Made by a program: the position numbers and the translations under genes. A stretch of DNA of 64,000 nucleotides from Lysinibacillus sphaericus OT4b.31 (GTDB lineage Bacteria; Bacillota; Bacilli; Bacillales_A; Planococcaceae): NCBI RefSeq assembly GCF_000392615.1, contig NZ_KB933398.1, positions 1,062,391 through 1,126,390 on the forward strand. The letters are read 5' to 3'. The notes beneath the pieces are model-generated. The model was not told the DNA's origin. It did not search any database and saw only the letters and a list, made by a program, of their open reading frames with translations. Below, in pieces: positions 21,325-31,093 of the stretch (the stretch's first letter is position 1; every line of letters starts with the position of its first letter).

Positions 21325-23223
21325 ATGAACTATGAGGCGTATATGCTGCTTTGGGAGAACACTTATATCAAGCTGAAACAGTTTGATTATGTAGATAAAA
21401 CTGATTTACGAATAGATAGGCGAGTAAATCATAGCACGCTACTTGTCATCACAGAGGGCGAGGCAGAAGTTTTAATTGGCGATCAGCCTTATCAAGTACA
21501 ACACTTTAGTATTTTCCATATTGGAAAATCGCAATCACTACATATAAAAGTAAAGGAAAGTATTAGCTACTACATGATTCACTATAAAGGTGATGTTATT
21601 TATGCAGATTCTTTTTTACAACATTTACACATGCAGTATCAACCTTTTCAAACGGATTTTACCTGTGTACCCGCTAATGCTCTGGGTATACATATGTTAC
21701 TGCAAGACATGTACGATAAATGGAAGACAAGCGTTATCCAGGAACATCTATCAGTCAAGGCATCTTTTTATGAACTCATCTATCGTATTTTTCAAGAGCT
21801 GAATGAGGGGCTGGGTAAGCCACATGAAATGGATAAAGTAGAAGCGGCACGTCTCTATTTAGAACAACATGTTCATGAACCAATATCTATACAGACACTT
21901 GCAGATTCGCTCAAAATCAGTACAAGACATCTTCTACGTACTTTCAAGAATCGTTTTGGTATTGGCCCACAAATCTATTTACAGCAACTTCGAATTGAAA
22001 AAGCGAAGCATTACCTATTGTCAAATCATTATGGTATCAGAGAAATAGCAATATCGCTTGGTTATGAAGATGAATATTATTTTAGCAGAGCCTTTAAAAA
22101 GGAAACAAATATGGCGCCAAGTATTTTTAGGCGGAAATATACATCTGGTATGGCCGAATTTGCTATTACAAATGAGAATCATTTTCAATACAATGAGAAT
22201 CAGCTCGCGCAAGCAATACGATTTGAGAGTAGGGAAAATGATTTCATGATGAAACATATAAAGATGCCTTTTTTGTTGAGTCTGTTGGTATTACTTGCAG
22301 CATGTGGTGAAGATACAGCTCATCAAGCGGACAACAAAGAAGAGACACCTAAGACTGAAGAAGCTACAACTCGAATGATAACAGATGATAGTGGGCGAGA
22401 AGTGGAAATTCCAGTAAAGGCAAAACGAATAGTAACAGATTGGTATCTTGGTCAGATTCTAGCATTAGATATTGTGCCAGTAGGAGCCGTCACAGCTAAT
22501 TTAGATTTTGCTGCGTTTTTAAAACCATATTATAAAGATGGAGAAATTAATAATATTGGAACAGACGGAAATACATCTTTGGAGAAAATTTTAGAATTAA
22601 AACCGGATTTAATTATTACGTGGAATAAAGAAGATGTAGAGAAATATGAAAAAATAGCACCAACTATCGTGTTCTCTGAAACAGTCCATAAAACGGCAAC
22701 TGACGAAATCAAGGCAATGGGTGAATATCTTGGCAGACAAGCAGAGGCAACTGCATTTGTAAAAGATTTCGATAAGCGTATAGCTGATGCACAGAACAGA
22801 ATCAATGCTGCCATACCAGAAGGGGCTACTTTTACTATTTTTGATCTATTTGAAAAAAATGCAACAATCGTAGCGAATAATAGCGTGTCAGGCGGTCGAG
22901 CATTATACCAAATACTGAACATGAAGCCACAAGAGAAAGTACAAGAACTCTTTGATACGAAAGAATCTGGTGGTGGGCGCTATGATATCTCCTATGAAGT
23001 AGTAGGTGACTACGTTGGTGATTATGTATTTCTCATAAATTTCTTTAATAAGGGTGGAGAACTTCCATCAACTTGGACCAATTTAGATATTGTAAAAAAT
23101 AATAAAATAATTGATTTATCACCAGAGCATTATTTTGCTTCTGATCCGCTATCGGGTTTATATCAAGCAGAGGATATGGCCAATAAAATTGTAGAATTTA
23201 CAGAGTCACAAAAAACTAAATAG
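21325..23223 (+). CDS. AraC-family regulator fused to a FecB/FeuA-type siderophore-binding lipoprotein (Btr-like)
   Basis: One 632-aa frame with two proteins' worth of domains. Residues 1-160 form an AraC N-terminal cupin-like sensor. Residues about 173-272 hold two HTH motifs (QTLADSLKISTRHLLRTF and REIAISLGYEDEYYFSRAFKK). Residues 308-327 are a lipoprotein signal peptide (charged start, FLLSLLVLL, lipobox LAAC with C327). Residues about 355-632 are an iron-siderophore periplasmic-binding domain, paralogous to the protein at 28629 (shared GDYVFL/GDYIFL). B. subtilis Btr also joins AraC to a binding domain but, as I recall, without a signal peptide. An internal ATG at 22246, 11 nt after AGGG, could yield a separate lipoprotein. 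Fur-controlled. Confidence 0.85.
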   Translation: MNYEAYMLLWENTYIKLKQFDYVDKTDLRIDRRVNHSTLLVITEGEAEVLIGDQPYQVQHFSIFHIGKSQSLHIKVKESISYYMIHYKGDVIYADSFLQHLHMQYQPFQTDFTCVPANALGIHMLLQDMYDKWKTSVIQEHLSVKASFYELIYRIFQELNEGLGKPHEMDKVEAARLYLEQHVHEPISIQTLADSLKISTRHLLRTFKNRFGIGPQIYLQQLRIEKAKHYLLSNHYGIREIAISLGYEDEYYFSRAFKKETNMAPSIFRRKYTSGMAEFAITNENHFQYNENQLAQAIRFESRENDFMMKHIKMPFLLSLLVLLAACGEDTAHQADNKEETPKTEEATTRMITDDSGREVEIPVKAKRIVTDWYLGQILALDIVPVGAVTANLDFAAFLKPYYKDGEINNIGTDGNTSLEKILELKPDLIITWNKEDVEKYEKIAPTIVFSETVHKTATDEIKAMGEYLGRQAEATAFVKDFDKRIADAQNRINAAIPEGATFTIFDLFEKNATIVANNSVSGGRALYQILNMKPQEKVQELFDTKESGGGRYDISYEVVGDYVGDYVFLINFFNKGGELPSTWTNLDIVKNNKIIDLSPEHYFASDPLSGLYQAEDMANKIVEFTESQKTK

Positions 23224-23603
23224 CTAATTATAACTGTGAACAACAGTTTATAAAGCGGATATAGTAGTGACTACATAATGTGATAACGAAATTAAATATT
23301 CTTTAATCAGTTTGATTATTAACTGCAATCGATTGACAAGCATGGCTGACTAAATTGTAGAAAAGCGATTTCAAAGCAATAAACAAATATTGTGTGGGAT
23401 GAGCTACCTGATATATAGTCGGGTAGCTCATTTACTAGATTATTAAATAGGTAAGAGGTTTTCAGTGTTAGTCAAAAAGATTGCAATCTTAATTGGAAGT
23501 ATTGTATATTTTAATCAATAATGATAATCATTATCAATTATTGGTGTAATAAATCTATAGTAAAAATACAGAAATAGTATTAAAGAAATGGGAGGTCTCA
23601 CCA
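23224..23603. promoter_or_regulatory. Gap with terminator, promoter and Fur box before the ABC exporter
   Basis: No gene. A hairpin (TGAGCTACC/GGTAGCTCA, 23399-23431) with weak TTTACT tail ends the fusion gene. A promoter TTGCAA (23481-23486), 18 nt, TATATT (23505-23510) and a Fur box follow. Confidence 0.7.
23515..23542 (+). promoter_or_regulatory. Fur box upstream of the ABC exporter
   Basis: The core TGATAATCATTATCA (23522-23536) is a perfect 7-1-7 palindrome; flanking CAATAA/TTATTG extend the symmetry. It lies just after the predicted -10, over the start site. Confidence 0.95.
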
Positions 23604-25328
23604 ATGTTATTACAACGTTTTTTTTCTTATTACAGGCCATATAAGGGATTATTTATACTAGATTTTTCTTGTGCTATTTTGGCAGCCCTCATCGAGTTAG
23701 CTTTTCCATTGGTATTAAATAAGGTGATTGACGACATCCTTCCTGATGGTGAACTAAAGTGGATTGTAATGGCGAGTTTGCTGTTGCTCTTGTTATACAT
23801 ATTCAATTCGATTTTAGATTTTATAGTTTCTTATTGGGGACATATGTTAGGGATTAATATTGAAACAGATATGCGTAGGGAATCGTTCAGTCATGTGCAA
23901 AAACTTTCTTTTCGTTATTTCGATAATAACAAAACAGGGCATCTTGTCTCACGCTTAACAAATGATCTAATGGATATTGGTGAGCTTGCACATCATGGTC
24001 CAGAGGATATGTTTATTGCTGCCATGACGATTATTGGCTCTTTCGGCGTGATGTTTTACATTGATCCAACCTTCACACTGCTTATATTTATTCTGGTACC
24101 AATCATTCTTTTGCTTACGATATTTTTTGGCAAGCTTATGTCAAAAGCGTTCCGTCAAATGTTTGGAGATATCGCCGATTTTAACGCACGTGTAGAAAAC
24201 AATGTAAGTGGTATTCGAGTTGTACAAGCATTTACCAATGAGGAACATGAAATTAAACGCTTCAAGGTCAATAATAATCGATTCAGAACGACCAAACTAT
24301 TTTCTTATAAAGTAATGGCGTGGAATGAAGCAATTTCAGGTATTTTAACAAAAATTTTATCATTATTCACACTTTTTGTAGGTGCGTACTTTGTTTTACA
24401 AGGGCAGCTAACCAATGGTGAGTTTATCGCTTTCATCCTATTATCAGGTATTCTTTTAGGACCTATTAACAAAATTAATATGTTTATAGAGACTTACCCA
24501 AGAGGGATGGCTGGTTTTAAACGTTATATTGATTTCCTTGAAACAGCACCAGAAATTGCTGATCGCCCAGAGGCGAAGAGTATTGAAGTCATAGAAGGAG
24601 ACATCGCATTTAGCAATGTATCTTTTGGTTACACAGATAATGAACGCGCCTTAAATAATATTAATCTTAATGTTCGTCCGGGTGAAACGGTTGCACTTGT
24701 TGGACCTTCAGGGGCAGGTAAATCAACCATCTGTAGTCTGTTACCACGTTTTTACGAGGTAAGTGAAGGGGCTATTAAGATTGACGGAATCGATATACGA
24801 GATTTCAAGTTACAATCTCTTCGTGCACATATCGGGATTGTACAGCAAGATGTGTTCTTATTTGATGGCACAATTCGAGAAAATATTGCTTACGGTGATT
24901 TAGACGCCAGTGAAGAGGATATTTGGCATGCTGCAAAGCGTGCACAGTTAGAGGAAGTTATTAATGCCTTGCCAGAGGGCATGGATACCTTAATTGGTGA
25001 ACGTGGAGTCAAGCTATCAGGAGGGCAAAAACAACGATTGTCCATAGCACGTATTTTCCTGAAAAACCCAAGAATATTAATTTTGGATGAGGCAACCTCT
25101 GCATTAGATACAGAAACAGAGAAGGCAATCCAACAGGCATTAAATGAACTATCCATTGGACGTACTACATTAGTTATTGCTCACCGTTTAGCAACCATTA
25201 AAGACGCTGATCGCATCGTTGTTGTGTCAAAAAAAGGCATTATTGAGGAAGGCACACATGATGAATTAATGAATATCCAAAATGCTTATTATGGCCTTTA
25301 TACAGCGCAATTTGGTTTGCAAATTTAA
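23604..25328 (+). CDS. ABC transporter, fused permease/ATPase half-transporter, iron-regulated
   Basis: 574 aa. Six transmembrane helices span about residues 15-310. The ATPase domain has Walker A GPSGAGKST near residue 367, signature LSGGQKQRLSIARIF and Walker B ILILDEATSALD. This is the type IV (MsbA/Sav1866) exporter architecture, acting as a homodimer or with a partner. Its own Fur box ties it to iron starvation, so siderophore export is a reasonable guess; related IrtAB-type proteins import siderophores, so direction is not proved. A ribosome site GGGAGG is present. Confidence 0.85.
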   Translation: MLLQRFFSYYRPYKGLFILDFSCAILAALIELAFPLVLNKVIDDILPDGELKWIVMASLLLLLLYIFNSILDFIVSYWGHMLGINIETDMRRESFSHVQKLSFRYFDNNKTGHLVSRLTNDLMDIGELAHHGPEDMFIAAMTIIGSFGVMFYIDPTFTLLIFILVPIILLLTIFFGKLMSKAFRQMFGDIADFNARVENNVSGIRVVQAFTNEEHEIKRFKVNNNRFRTTKLFSYKVMAWNEAISGILTKILSLFTLFVGAYFVLQGQLTNGEFIAFILLSGILLGPINKINMFIETYPRGMAGFKRYIDFLETAPEIADRPEAKSIEVIEGDIAFSNVSFGYTDNERALNNINLNVRPGETVALVGPSGAGKSTICSLLPRFYEVSEGAIKIDGIDIRDFKLQSLRAHIGIVQQDVFLFDGTIRENIAYGDLDASEEDIWHAAKRAQLEEVINALPEGMDTLIGERGVKLSGGQKQRLSIARIFLKNPRILILDEATSALDTETEKAIQQALNELSIGRTTLVIAHRLATIKDADRIVVVSKKGIIEEGTHDELMNIQNAYYGLYTAQFGLQI

Positions 25329-25357
25329 ATTATACTTATAAAGAGCGTTCAATCATA

Positions 25358-25401
25358 GTGTAGAAATGGTAGTTTTGCTTTATCATTTCTACACCTTTAT
25401 C
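25358..25401 (+). terminator. Terminator-like hairpin after the ABC exporter
   Basis: GTGTAGAAATG/CATTTCTACAC, 11-bp perfect stem with a 15-nt loop; the T tract is weak, so some read-through into the next gene is plausible. Confidence 0.65.
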
Positions 25402-25441
25402 TAACAATAAATTTATTCCTAAAAGGGAAAGGAAGTTTAAT

Positions 25442-26236
25442 ATGTCAGTCCTTGAAATAGAACATGTTGCCATAGGCTACTCATCTACATTAATTGTGGA
25501 AGATTTAAGTGTAGCGATTCCAAAAGGGCAAATTTCTACAATTATCGGTCCCAATGGATGTGGGAAATCTACATTATTAAAGGCTGTGGCACGTGTACTT
25601 AGAACACAAGATGGTGCTGTATACTTGGATGGAAAAGCAATTCATCAGTTGAAAACAAAAGAGGTTGCTAAGAGAATGGCAATTCTGCCACAAACAGCAA
25701 CAGCTCCAGGTGGATTGACAGTTTTTGAATTAGTATCCTACGGTCGATTTCCACATCAAACAGGCTTTGGTACGTTGCGTAAGGAGGATTTTGAATATAT
25801 TCATTGGGCTATTGATGTCACAGGACTAAGGGAATTTAGTGATCGTCCAATTGAGGCATTATCGGGCGGTCAGCGTCAACGAGTATGGATTGCTATGGCG
25901 TTAGCTCAAGGTACAGATATTCTTATACTGGATGAACCAACAACCTATTTGGATTTAGCGCATCAGCTAGATATTCTTTTATTATTGCAAAAGTTAAATG
26001 AAGAAGAGGGCCGCACGATTGTTATGGTATTGCACGATTTAAATCATGCCTCTCGTTTTTCTCAATTTATGATTGCGATGAGAAGCGGGCAATTGAAAGT
26101 AAGTGGTAAACCAGATGAAGTAATGACAAAGGAAAACTTACAAGAAGTATTTAATATTGATGCGACGATGGCCCTTTGTCCGTATAGCAATAATCCAATT
26201 TGCTTATCTTACCAATTATATGAAAAAAATAAGTAA
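25442..26236 (+). CDS. Iron-siderophore ABC transporter ATP-binding protein (FecE/YusV-like)
   Basis: 264 aa. Walker A GPNGCGKST at about residues 37-45, Q-loop LPQTATAP, signature LSGGQRQRVWIAMALAQ and Walker B ILILDEPTTYLD place it with FecE/FhuC-type importers. It powers uptake through the FecCD permease pair encoded at 26470 and 27522. No Fur box is seen directly before it, so it is transcribed either by read-through from the exporter gene or from an unrecognised promoter. Family call is firm; the ligand is unknown. Confidence 0.93.
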   Translation: MSVLEIEHVAIGYSSTLIVEDLSVAIPKGQISTIIGPNGCGKSTLLKAVARVLRTQDGAVYLDGKAIHQLKTKEVAKRMAILPQTATAPGGLTVFELVSYGRFPHQTGFGTLRKEDFEYIHWAIDVTGLREFSDRPIEALSGGQRQRVWIAMALAQGTDILILDEPTTYLDLAHQLDILLLLQKLNEEEGRTIVMVLHDLNHASRFSQFMIAMRSGQLKVSGKPDEVMTKENLQEVFNIDATMALCPYSNNPICLSYQLYEKNK

Positions 26237-26469
26237 TGCTGAGTAGTTAAAGTAAATTTCCCACCATTGGAGAGCTCTTAATTCTCTTAAGAAGAAAGAG
26301 CAACTAAGCTAAGACCGTCATACCAGGTTGACCTTAACAAATCGAGCTTTTACAGGAAGTGAAACGCTCTTCAAAAATGTTGATTTCACTCAAATGCTGT
26401 GGTGGTAGTTTTATAGCCCGTCAAATGTGGGATGAATTTTTAATCGGATAGATATAAAGGAGGAAAAGC
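26237..26469. other. Gap with diverged repeat-like sequence before the permease pair
   Basis: 233 nt without a gene. ATTGGAGAG ... AAGCTAAGACC recalls the rho leader. GGTGGTAGTTTTATAGCCCG then GTGGGAT near 26400-26434 resembles the segment before upp. No Fur box is recognisable. AAAGGAGG serves the permease gene. Confidence 0.4.
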
Positions 26470-27525
26470 ATGACTACGTCAGCAGAAGCAGTAGAAGGGC
26501 TCGGAAAATTAGAAGAGCTACAAAGACGTTCTCATCCAGTACGTGCTGTCGTGGCACTAATTATAGGTCTTATTGGATTAGTATTTGCTATTGGTTTGTC
26601 CATTTCATTTGGAGCGGCTGATATTTCATTAGGCACTGTTTGGACAGCCGTTTTTCATTTTTCACCAGATTTAACGGCACATCAAATTATACGAGAAATT
26701 CGATTACCACGTGTACTTGGTGCAGCGTTGGTAGGTGGATGCTTTGCGGTGGCAGGCGCTATTATGCAAGGAATGACACGTAACCCGTTAGCAGACTCAG
26801 GTTTATTAGGTTTAAACTCGGGAGCGGCATTTATGCTTGCAGTTTGTTTTGCTTTTTTCCCTGGTTTACCATACATGTTTTTAATTTTATGGTCATTTGT
26901 TGGAGCAGGGTTAGGTGTAGCCATCGTTTATGGTATAGGTTCGTTGGCAAAAGGTGGTCTAACTCCTATGCGATTAGTACTTGCGGGGGCAGCTGTTAGT
27001 GCGCTTCTAGGCGCATTGGGAGAAGGTATTGCACTCTATTATCGTATTGGACAAGATTTAGCATTTTGGTATGCCGGTGGTGTGTCTGGGACGAAATGGT
27101 ATCACCTTCAGATATTGTCACCTTGGATACTTGTCGCTATGATTGGTGCGCTTATATTGTCACGTTCCATTACGCTCCTTAGCCTAGGTGAGGAAATTGC
27201 AATTGGGCTAGGACAGCGCACAGGCGTTATTAAAGTTTGGGGTATGATTGTAGTGCTAATTTTAGCAGGAGCAGCTGTATCTGTAGTAGGAGCAGTTGGC
27301 TTTGTTGGATTAATTATTCCACATTTAACGAGATACATAGTAGGTCATGATTACCGTTGGATTATTTCTTGTTCGTTAGTGTATGGAGCTTTACTTGTTG
27401 TGTTAGCGGATCTTACTGCTCGCACCATAAATCCTCCTTACGAAGCACCGATTGGAGCAATTATTGCCTTTATCGGTGTTCCATTCTTCCTATACCTAGC
27501 GCGTAAAGGAGGAAAAGAATTGTGA
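26470..27525 (+). CDS. Iron-siderophore ABC transporter permease (FecCD family), subunit 1
   Basis: 351 aa, about ten hydrophobic helices, with the FecCD family blocks RLPRVLGAALVGGCFAVAGA, GLLGLNSGAAF and GLIIPHLTRYIVG. It forms the membrane channel with the next gene product. GTG of the next gene overlaps its stop (GTGA), the usual arrangement for a heterodimeric pair. The first 30 residues are polar and cytoplasmic. Confidence 0.94.
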   Translation: MTTSAEAVEGLGKLEELQRRSHPVRAVVALIIGLIGLVFAIGLSISFGAADISLGTVWTAVFHFSPDLTAHQIIREIRLPRVLGAALVGGCFAVAGAIMQGMTRNPLADSGLLGLNSGAAFMLAVCFAFFPGLPYMFLILWSFVGAGLGVAIVYGIGSLAKGGLTPMRLVLAGAAVSALLGALGEGIALYYRIGQDLAFWYAGGVSGTKWYHLQILSPWILVAMIGALILSRSITLLSLGEEIAIGLGQRTGVIKVWGMIVVLILAGAAVSVVGAVGFVGLIIPHLTRYIVGHDYRWIISCSLVYGALLVVLADLTARTINPPYEAPIGAIIAFIGVPFFLYLARKGGKEL

Positions 27526-28559
27526 GTAATAATAGTTTTTTAACAGCCAGTCAACAAAAGGCTAGAAAGAAAAATATCTTCATTTTAAGCATATTAGCAG
27601 TGTTAATTGTTATTACGTTTGTGATTAGTATGAATACAGGTGTTATTAAACTGACACCAATGGAGGTCATACGTACTCTATTTGGTCAGGGGGATGCACA
27701 GCAGCAACTAATTTTATATGAATTTAGACTTCCACGTATTATTATCGCTGTATTGGTTGGGATGGGTTTAGCTATTTCAGGCGCCATTTTACAAGGTATT
27801 TCGAAAAATGCATTAGCTGATCCTGGTATTTTAGGGATAAATGCAGGTGCTGGTTTAGCGGTAATGTTGTTTATCTCCTTCTTTCCAGCAACAACAGCGG
27901 CTCCAGTATACTTACTTCCTGTGTTAGCTTTTATAGGGGCAGGATTGACAGCCATAGTTATATATACACTTTCCTATAAACGTCATGAAGGGATTACTCC
28001 AATGCGCCTGTTATTAACAGGAATTGCTGTAGCAGCAGGTATAAGTTCAGCAATGATTGTGTTGACGCTTCGTTTGACACCTGAAAATTATCAATTTGTT
28101 GCTACTTGGTTAGCGGGTAGTATTTGGGGTTCGAATTGGAAATTCGTTTTATCTTTGCTGCCGTGGATATTGATATTATTCCCATTCGTTTATGCTAAAT
28201 CACGGGTATTAAATATCTTGAATTTAGGGGATTTAACGGCCGTTGGTTTAGGTGCTTCCATTGAAAAGGAAAGACGTTGGCTATTAGCGGCATCAGTTGG
28301 TTTAGCTGGTGCAAGCGTTTCAGTAAGTGGCGGTATTGGCTTCGTTGGTTTAATTGCACCCCATTTGGCACGTCAGCTTGTTGGGGCTAAACATCAATTC
28401 TTACTGCCAGTATCAGCATTAGTGGGGGGATTACTCGTCTTATTAGCTGATACAATTGGTCGTTCGATTTTAGAACCCTCTGAAATTCCAGCAGGTATCG
28501 TAGTTGCTGTCCTAGGAGCACCATACTTCTTATATTTGTTGGCACGTATAAAGGAATAA
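27522..28559 (+). CDS. Iron-siderophore ABC transporter permease (FecCD family), subunit 2
   Basis: 345 aa and a paralogue of the previous protein: RLPRIIIAVLVGMGLAISGA, GILGINAGAG and GLIAPHLARQLVG are the matching blocks. Start is GTG 27522, translationally coupled by a 4-nt overlap. With its partner and the ATPase at 25442 it makes a complete importer; the binding proteins are encoded at 28629 and, as a fusion, at 21325. Confidence 0.94.
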   Translation: MSNNSFLTASQQKARKKNIFILSILAVLIVITFVISMNTGVIKLTPMEVIRTLFGQGDAQQQLILYEFRLPRIIIAVLVGMGLAISGAILQGISKNALADPGILGINAGAGLAVMLFISFFPATTAAPVYLLPVLAFIGAGLTAIVIYTLSYKRHEGITPMRLLLTGIAVAAGISSAMIVLTLRLTPENYQFVATWLAGSIWGSNWKFVLSLLPWILILFPFVYAKSRVLNILNLGDLTAVGLGASIEKERRWLLAASVGLAGASVSVSGGIGFVGLIAPHLARQLVGAKHQFLLPVSALVGGLLVLLADTIGRSILEPSEIPAGIVVAVLGAPYFLYLLARIKE

Positions 28560-28589
28560 GGAAGCAGTATTTTTTAGCAATTTTTCATT

Positions 28590-28608
28590 GAGAATGAATA
28601 TTATTATC
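28590..28608 (+). promoter_or_regulatory. Fur box upstream of the binding lipoprotein
   Basis: GAGAATGAATATTATTATC matches 15 of 19 positions of the classical Fur box. It lies 20 nt before the ATG at 28629, between the permease and binding-protein genes. Confidence 0.82.
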
Positions 28609-28628
28609 ATACGAAGGGGAAGTTGAAA

Positions 28629-29594
28629 ATGAAAAAACGAAATATATTTTTCCTAGGATTTCTACTTATATTTGCACTTATGCTTGTAGGTTGTGGCAGC
28701 AAAGATAACACTACTAAGGAAAGCAATGGAGATAGCAATGCTAAAGAAGAAATCGCAGCTACAACAAAAAAGGTACAAACCATGAACGGAGAAATTGAAA
28801 TCCCTACTAAAGTTGAGCGTCTAGTTGTAGATGCGTATTTACCAACATCATTGTTACTAGGAGTTAAGCCAGTTGGTGCAACACAACGAGACTTAGAAAA
28901 TGTCCATATTCAAAATCAGATAGGGGGCATTGCAAGTATAGGAGAAAATAGTGTTGAAGCAATTTTAGCGTTGAAACCAGATTTAATACTAACAGCATCT
29001 GGTGAACCAGAAGATTACGAAAAATTTTCGAAAATTGCTCCAACGATTGTGATTCCATACGAAACATATCGCTCGGTTGAAGAAGAAGTGGCGGGGCTTG
29101 CTGAGATTTTTGGAAAACAAGCTGAGGGAGAAGCTTGGTTAAAAATGTTTGAAGAAAAAGTAAATGAGCATAAAGAGAGATTAGCATCTGTTATGGATGA
29201 AAACGAAACAGTTTCTATTTTTGGAGCATTCGGCAAAGACTTTTACTTATACGGTGACGGTATTTATCGTGGTGGGCAAGCAATTTATAAAAAATTGCAA
29301 TTGCAAGCACCAGAACGAATTCAAAAGGAATTAATTGATGCAGGTGAAACGTATAAACAAGTGTCATATGAAGTGTTACCTGAGTATGCAGGAGACTATA
29401 TTTTCCTAGATGAATCAAAAGGTGCCGAGTTAAACAAAAAAGATTCTTTATGGTTATCGATAGATGCGATGAAAAATAACAATGTCTTCTATTTAGCTCC
29501 AGATAGATTTTGGCCATATGATCCGATTGCTGTTCTTGCACAAGTAGAAGAAGTGGCAAATATGTTGATCGAAAAGAAAACAAGTGAAAAATAA
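28629..29594 (+). CDS. Iron-siderophore substrate-binding lipoprotein
   Basis: 321 aa. A lipoprotein signal peptide MKKRNIFFLGF ... lipobox LVGC is followed by a Ser/Asn/Lys-rich linker and a FecB/FeuA-type binding domain. ALKPDLIL and APTIV mark the N-lobe; GDYIFLDE marks the C-lobe. It would capture a ferric siderophore at the membrane surface and hand it to the FecCD pair. ATG 28629 is chosen over TTG 28623, which is too close to AAGGGGA. It is related to the C-terminal half of the fusion at 21325. Confidence 0.93.
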   Translation: MKKRNIFFLGFLLIFALMLVGCGSKDNTTKESNGDSNAKEEIAATTKKVQTMNGEIEIPTKVERLVVDAYLPTSLLLGVKPVGATQRDLENVHIQNQIGGIASIGENSVEAILALKPDLILTASGEPEDYEKFSKIAPTIVIPYETYRSVEEEVAGLAEIFGKQAEGEAWLKMFEEKVNEHKERLASVMDENETVSIFGAFGKDFYLYGDGIYRGGQAIYKKLQLQAPERIQKELIDAGETYKQVSYEVLPEYAGDYIFLDESKGAELNKKDSLWLSIDAMKNNNVFYLAPDRFWPYDPIAVLAQVEEVANMLIEKKTSEK

Positions 29595-29655
29595 GAAGCG
29601 GAGGTAAGCACAAAAATCTGCTAATAAATAACATAAATGAAATGAGGTATTTAGT

Positions 29656-30705
29656 ATGTCAGAAGAACTGTATGATGTAACAATTGTCGGCGGTGGGCCA
29701 GCGGGGCTTTATACTGCTTTTTATAGTGGCATGCGTGATCTGAAAACAAAAATTATTGAATATAGCTCACAATTAGGTGGCCGAATGTTAATCTATCCCG
29801 AAAAAATGATTTGGGATGTAGGTGGTGTAACGCCTATATTAGGTGGACAATTAATCGAGCAATTAGTGCAACAGGCCAAAACATTTGATCCAACAATTGT
29901 GTTGAACCAAAAGGTTGAAAACTTAGAAAAGCAAGCGGATGGTACATTTATCTTGACGTCATCGACAGGAGAAAAACATTATTCAAAGACAGTCATTCTA
30001 GCAGTTGGTTATGGCGTTCTTGCTATGCAAAAATTAGAGATTGAAGGCGCAGATCGTTATGAAGTAACGAATTTACATTATACTGTACAGGAGTTAGAGG
30101 TTTTCCGTAACAAACATGTTCTCATTTCTGGTGGTGGCAATTCAGCTGTTGATTGGGCAAACGAGCTAGAGCAAATAGCAGCGAGTGTAACAATTGTCCA
30201 TCGTCGTGATGAATTTGGTGGTCATGAAAAGAATGTTCTAAGAATGCGTGAATCTACAGTAAATGTAAGAACACCATATGAAGTGGTCCAGTTACATGGT
30301 GATGAAGATTTAATCAAATACGTCTCGGTACAGCATAAAGAAACGGGCGAAACGGAACGTATTAAAATCGATGCAGTTATTGTTAATCATGGATTAAAAT
30401 GTGATTATGGAGCACTAGAAAAATGGGGAATAAACATACAGGACGGAGTTGCCATTGTAAACGAAAAGCGTGAAACGAATATAGAAGGCCTATACGGAGC
30501 GGGCGACTTTATAGATCATCCTAGTAAAGTTAGATTAATAGCTGGAGCATTTACTGATGGTGTATTAGCATTAAATAGTGCAAAACTTTATCTAGAGCCG
30601 GATGCACCGAAAGTAGCGTATGTTTCGTCGCATAATATTCGTTTCAAGGACCGTAATAAAAAAATTGGTTTAGAAGATCATGATTATCGCGAAGTTCGCG
30701 GGTAA
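29656..30705 (+). CDS. Ferredoxin/flavodoxin-NADP+ reductase, YumC/YcgT type
   Basis: 349 aa, a thioredoxin-reductase-like FNR that lacks the CxxC redox pair. FAD-binding [10 protein letters not shown] is near the N-terminus; the NADPH-binding motif is [25 protein letters not shown] is the second FAD block near the C-terminus. B. subtilis YcgT is Fur-regulated, and its place behind a siderophore-binding gene suggests it supplies electrons for iron release. Only 61 nt separate it from the lipoprotein gene, with no terminator. Confidence 0.92.
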   Translation: MSEELYDVTIVGGGPAGLYTAFYSGMRDLKTKIIEYSSQLGGRMLIYPEKMIWDVGGVTPILGGQLIEQLVQQAKTFDPTIVLNQKVENLEKQADGTFILTSSTGEKHYSKTVILAVGYGVLAMQKLEIEGADRYEVTNLHYTVQELEVFRNKHVLISGGGNSAVDWANELEQIAASVTIVHRRDEFGGHEKNVLRMRESTVNVRTPYEVVQLHGDEDLIKYVSVQHKETGETERIKIDAVIVNHGLKCDYGALEKWGINIQDGVAIVNEKRETNIEGLYGAGDFIDHPSKVRLIAGAFTDGVLALNSAKLYLEPDAPKVAYVSSHNIRFKDRNKKIGLEDHDYREVRG

Positions 30706-30742
30706 GTACTAGATTGAGATTAAAACTTAGCAATTTTCTTTC

Positions 30743-30772
30743 TTGATAAAAATAAATTATTTATGTTATAAT
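30743..30772 (+). promoter_or_regulatory. Sigma-A promoter of rpmE
   Basis: TTGATA (30743-30748), 18 nt, TATAAT (30767-30772). Confidence 0.8.
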
Positions 30773-30779
30773 TCTAAAG

Positions 30780-30880
30780 TATGTAACGTGTACATATGTA
30801 GCCGACATATTCGGGCTATGTAAGGTACAGTTCGATAATACTCTGTTCCAGATGGTTCAGGGCGAGAGGAGAAAACGAAT
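30780..30880 (+). promoter_or_regulatory. Structured rpmE leader, possible L31 autoregulatory RNA
   Basis: A 100-nt leader with TAGCC/GGGCTA paired around GACATATTC, followed by CTCTG/CAGA-type pairing before AGAGGAG. An L31 leader motif is known in Firmicutes; I place this one by position and hairpin content, not by a covariance search. Confidence 0.5.
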
Positions 30881-31084
30881 ATGAAACAAGGAATTCATCC
30901 AGACTACAAAGAAGCAACAGTAACTTGCTCTTGTGGTAACACTTTCAAAACTGGTTCAGTGAAAGAAAACATCGTTGTCGAGTTCTGCAACGACTGTCAC
31001 CCATTCTACACTGGCCGTCAAAAATTCGCGTCTGCTGATGGTCGCGTGGATCGTTTCAACAAAAAATACGGTCTTAAAAACTAA
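30881..31084 (+). CDS. rpmE: Ribosomal protein L31, zinc-binding type
   Basis: 67 aa. C16 and C18 (TCSCGNTF) and C37 and C40 (FCNDCHPF) form the zinc ribbon, so this is the C+ form rather than the zinc-free YtiA form. The block [19 protein letters not shown] is characteristic. Its leader and terminator make it a single-gene unit. In B. subtilis it directly follows rho; here the iron block lies between. Confidence 0.98.
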   Translation: MKQGIHPDYKEATVTCSCGNTFKTGSVKENIVVEFCNDCHPFYTGRQKFASADGRVDRFNKKYGLKN

Positions 31085-31093
31085 TGTTAGTTT

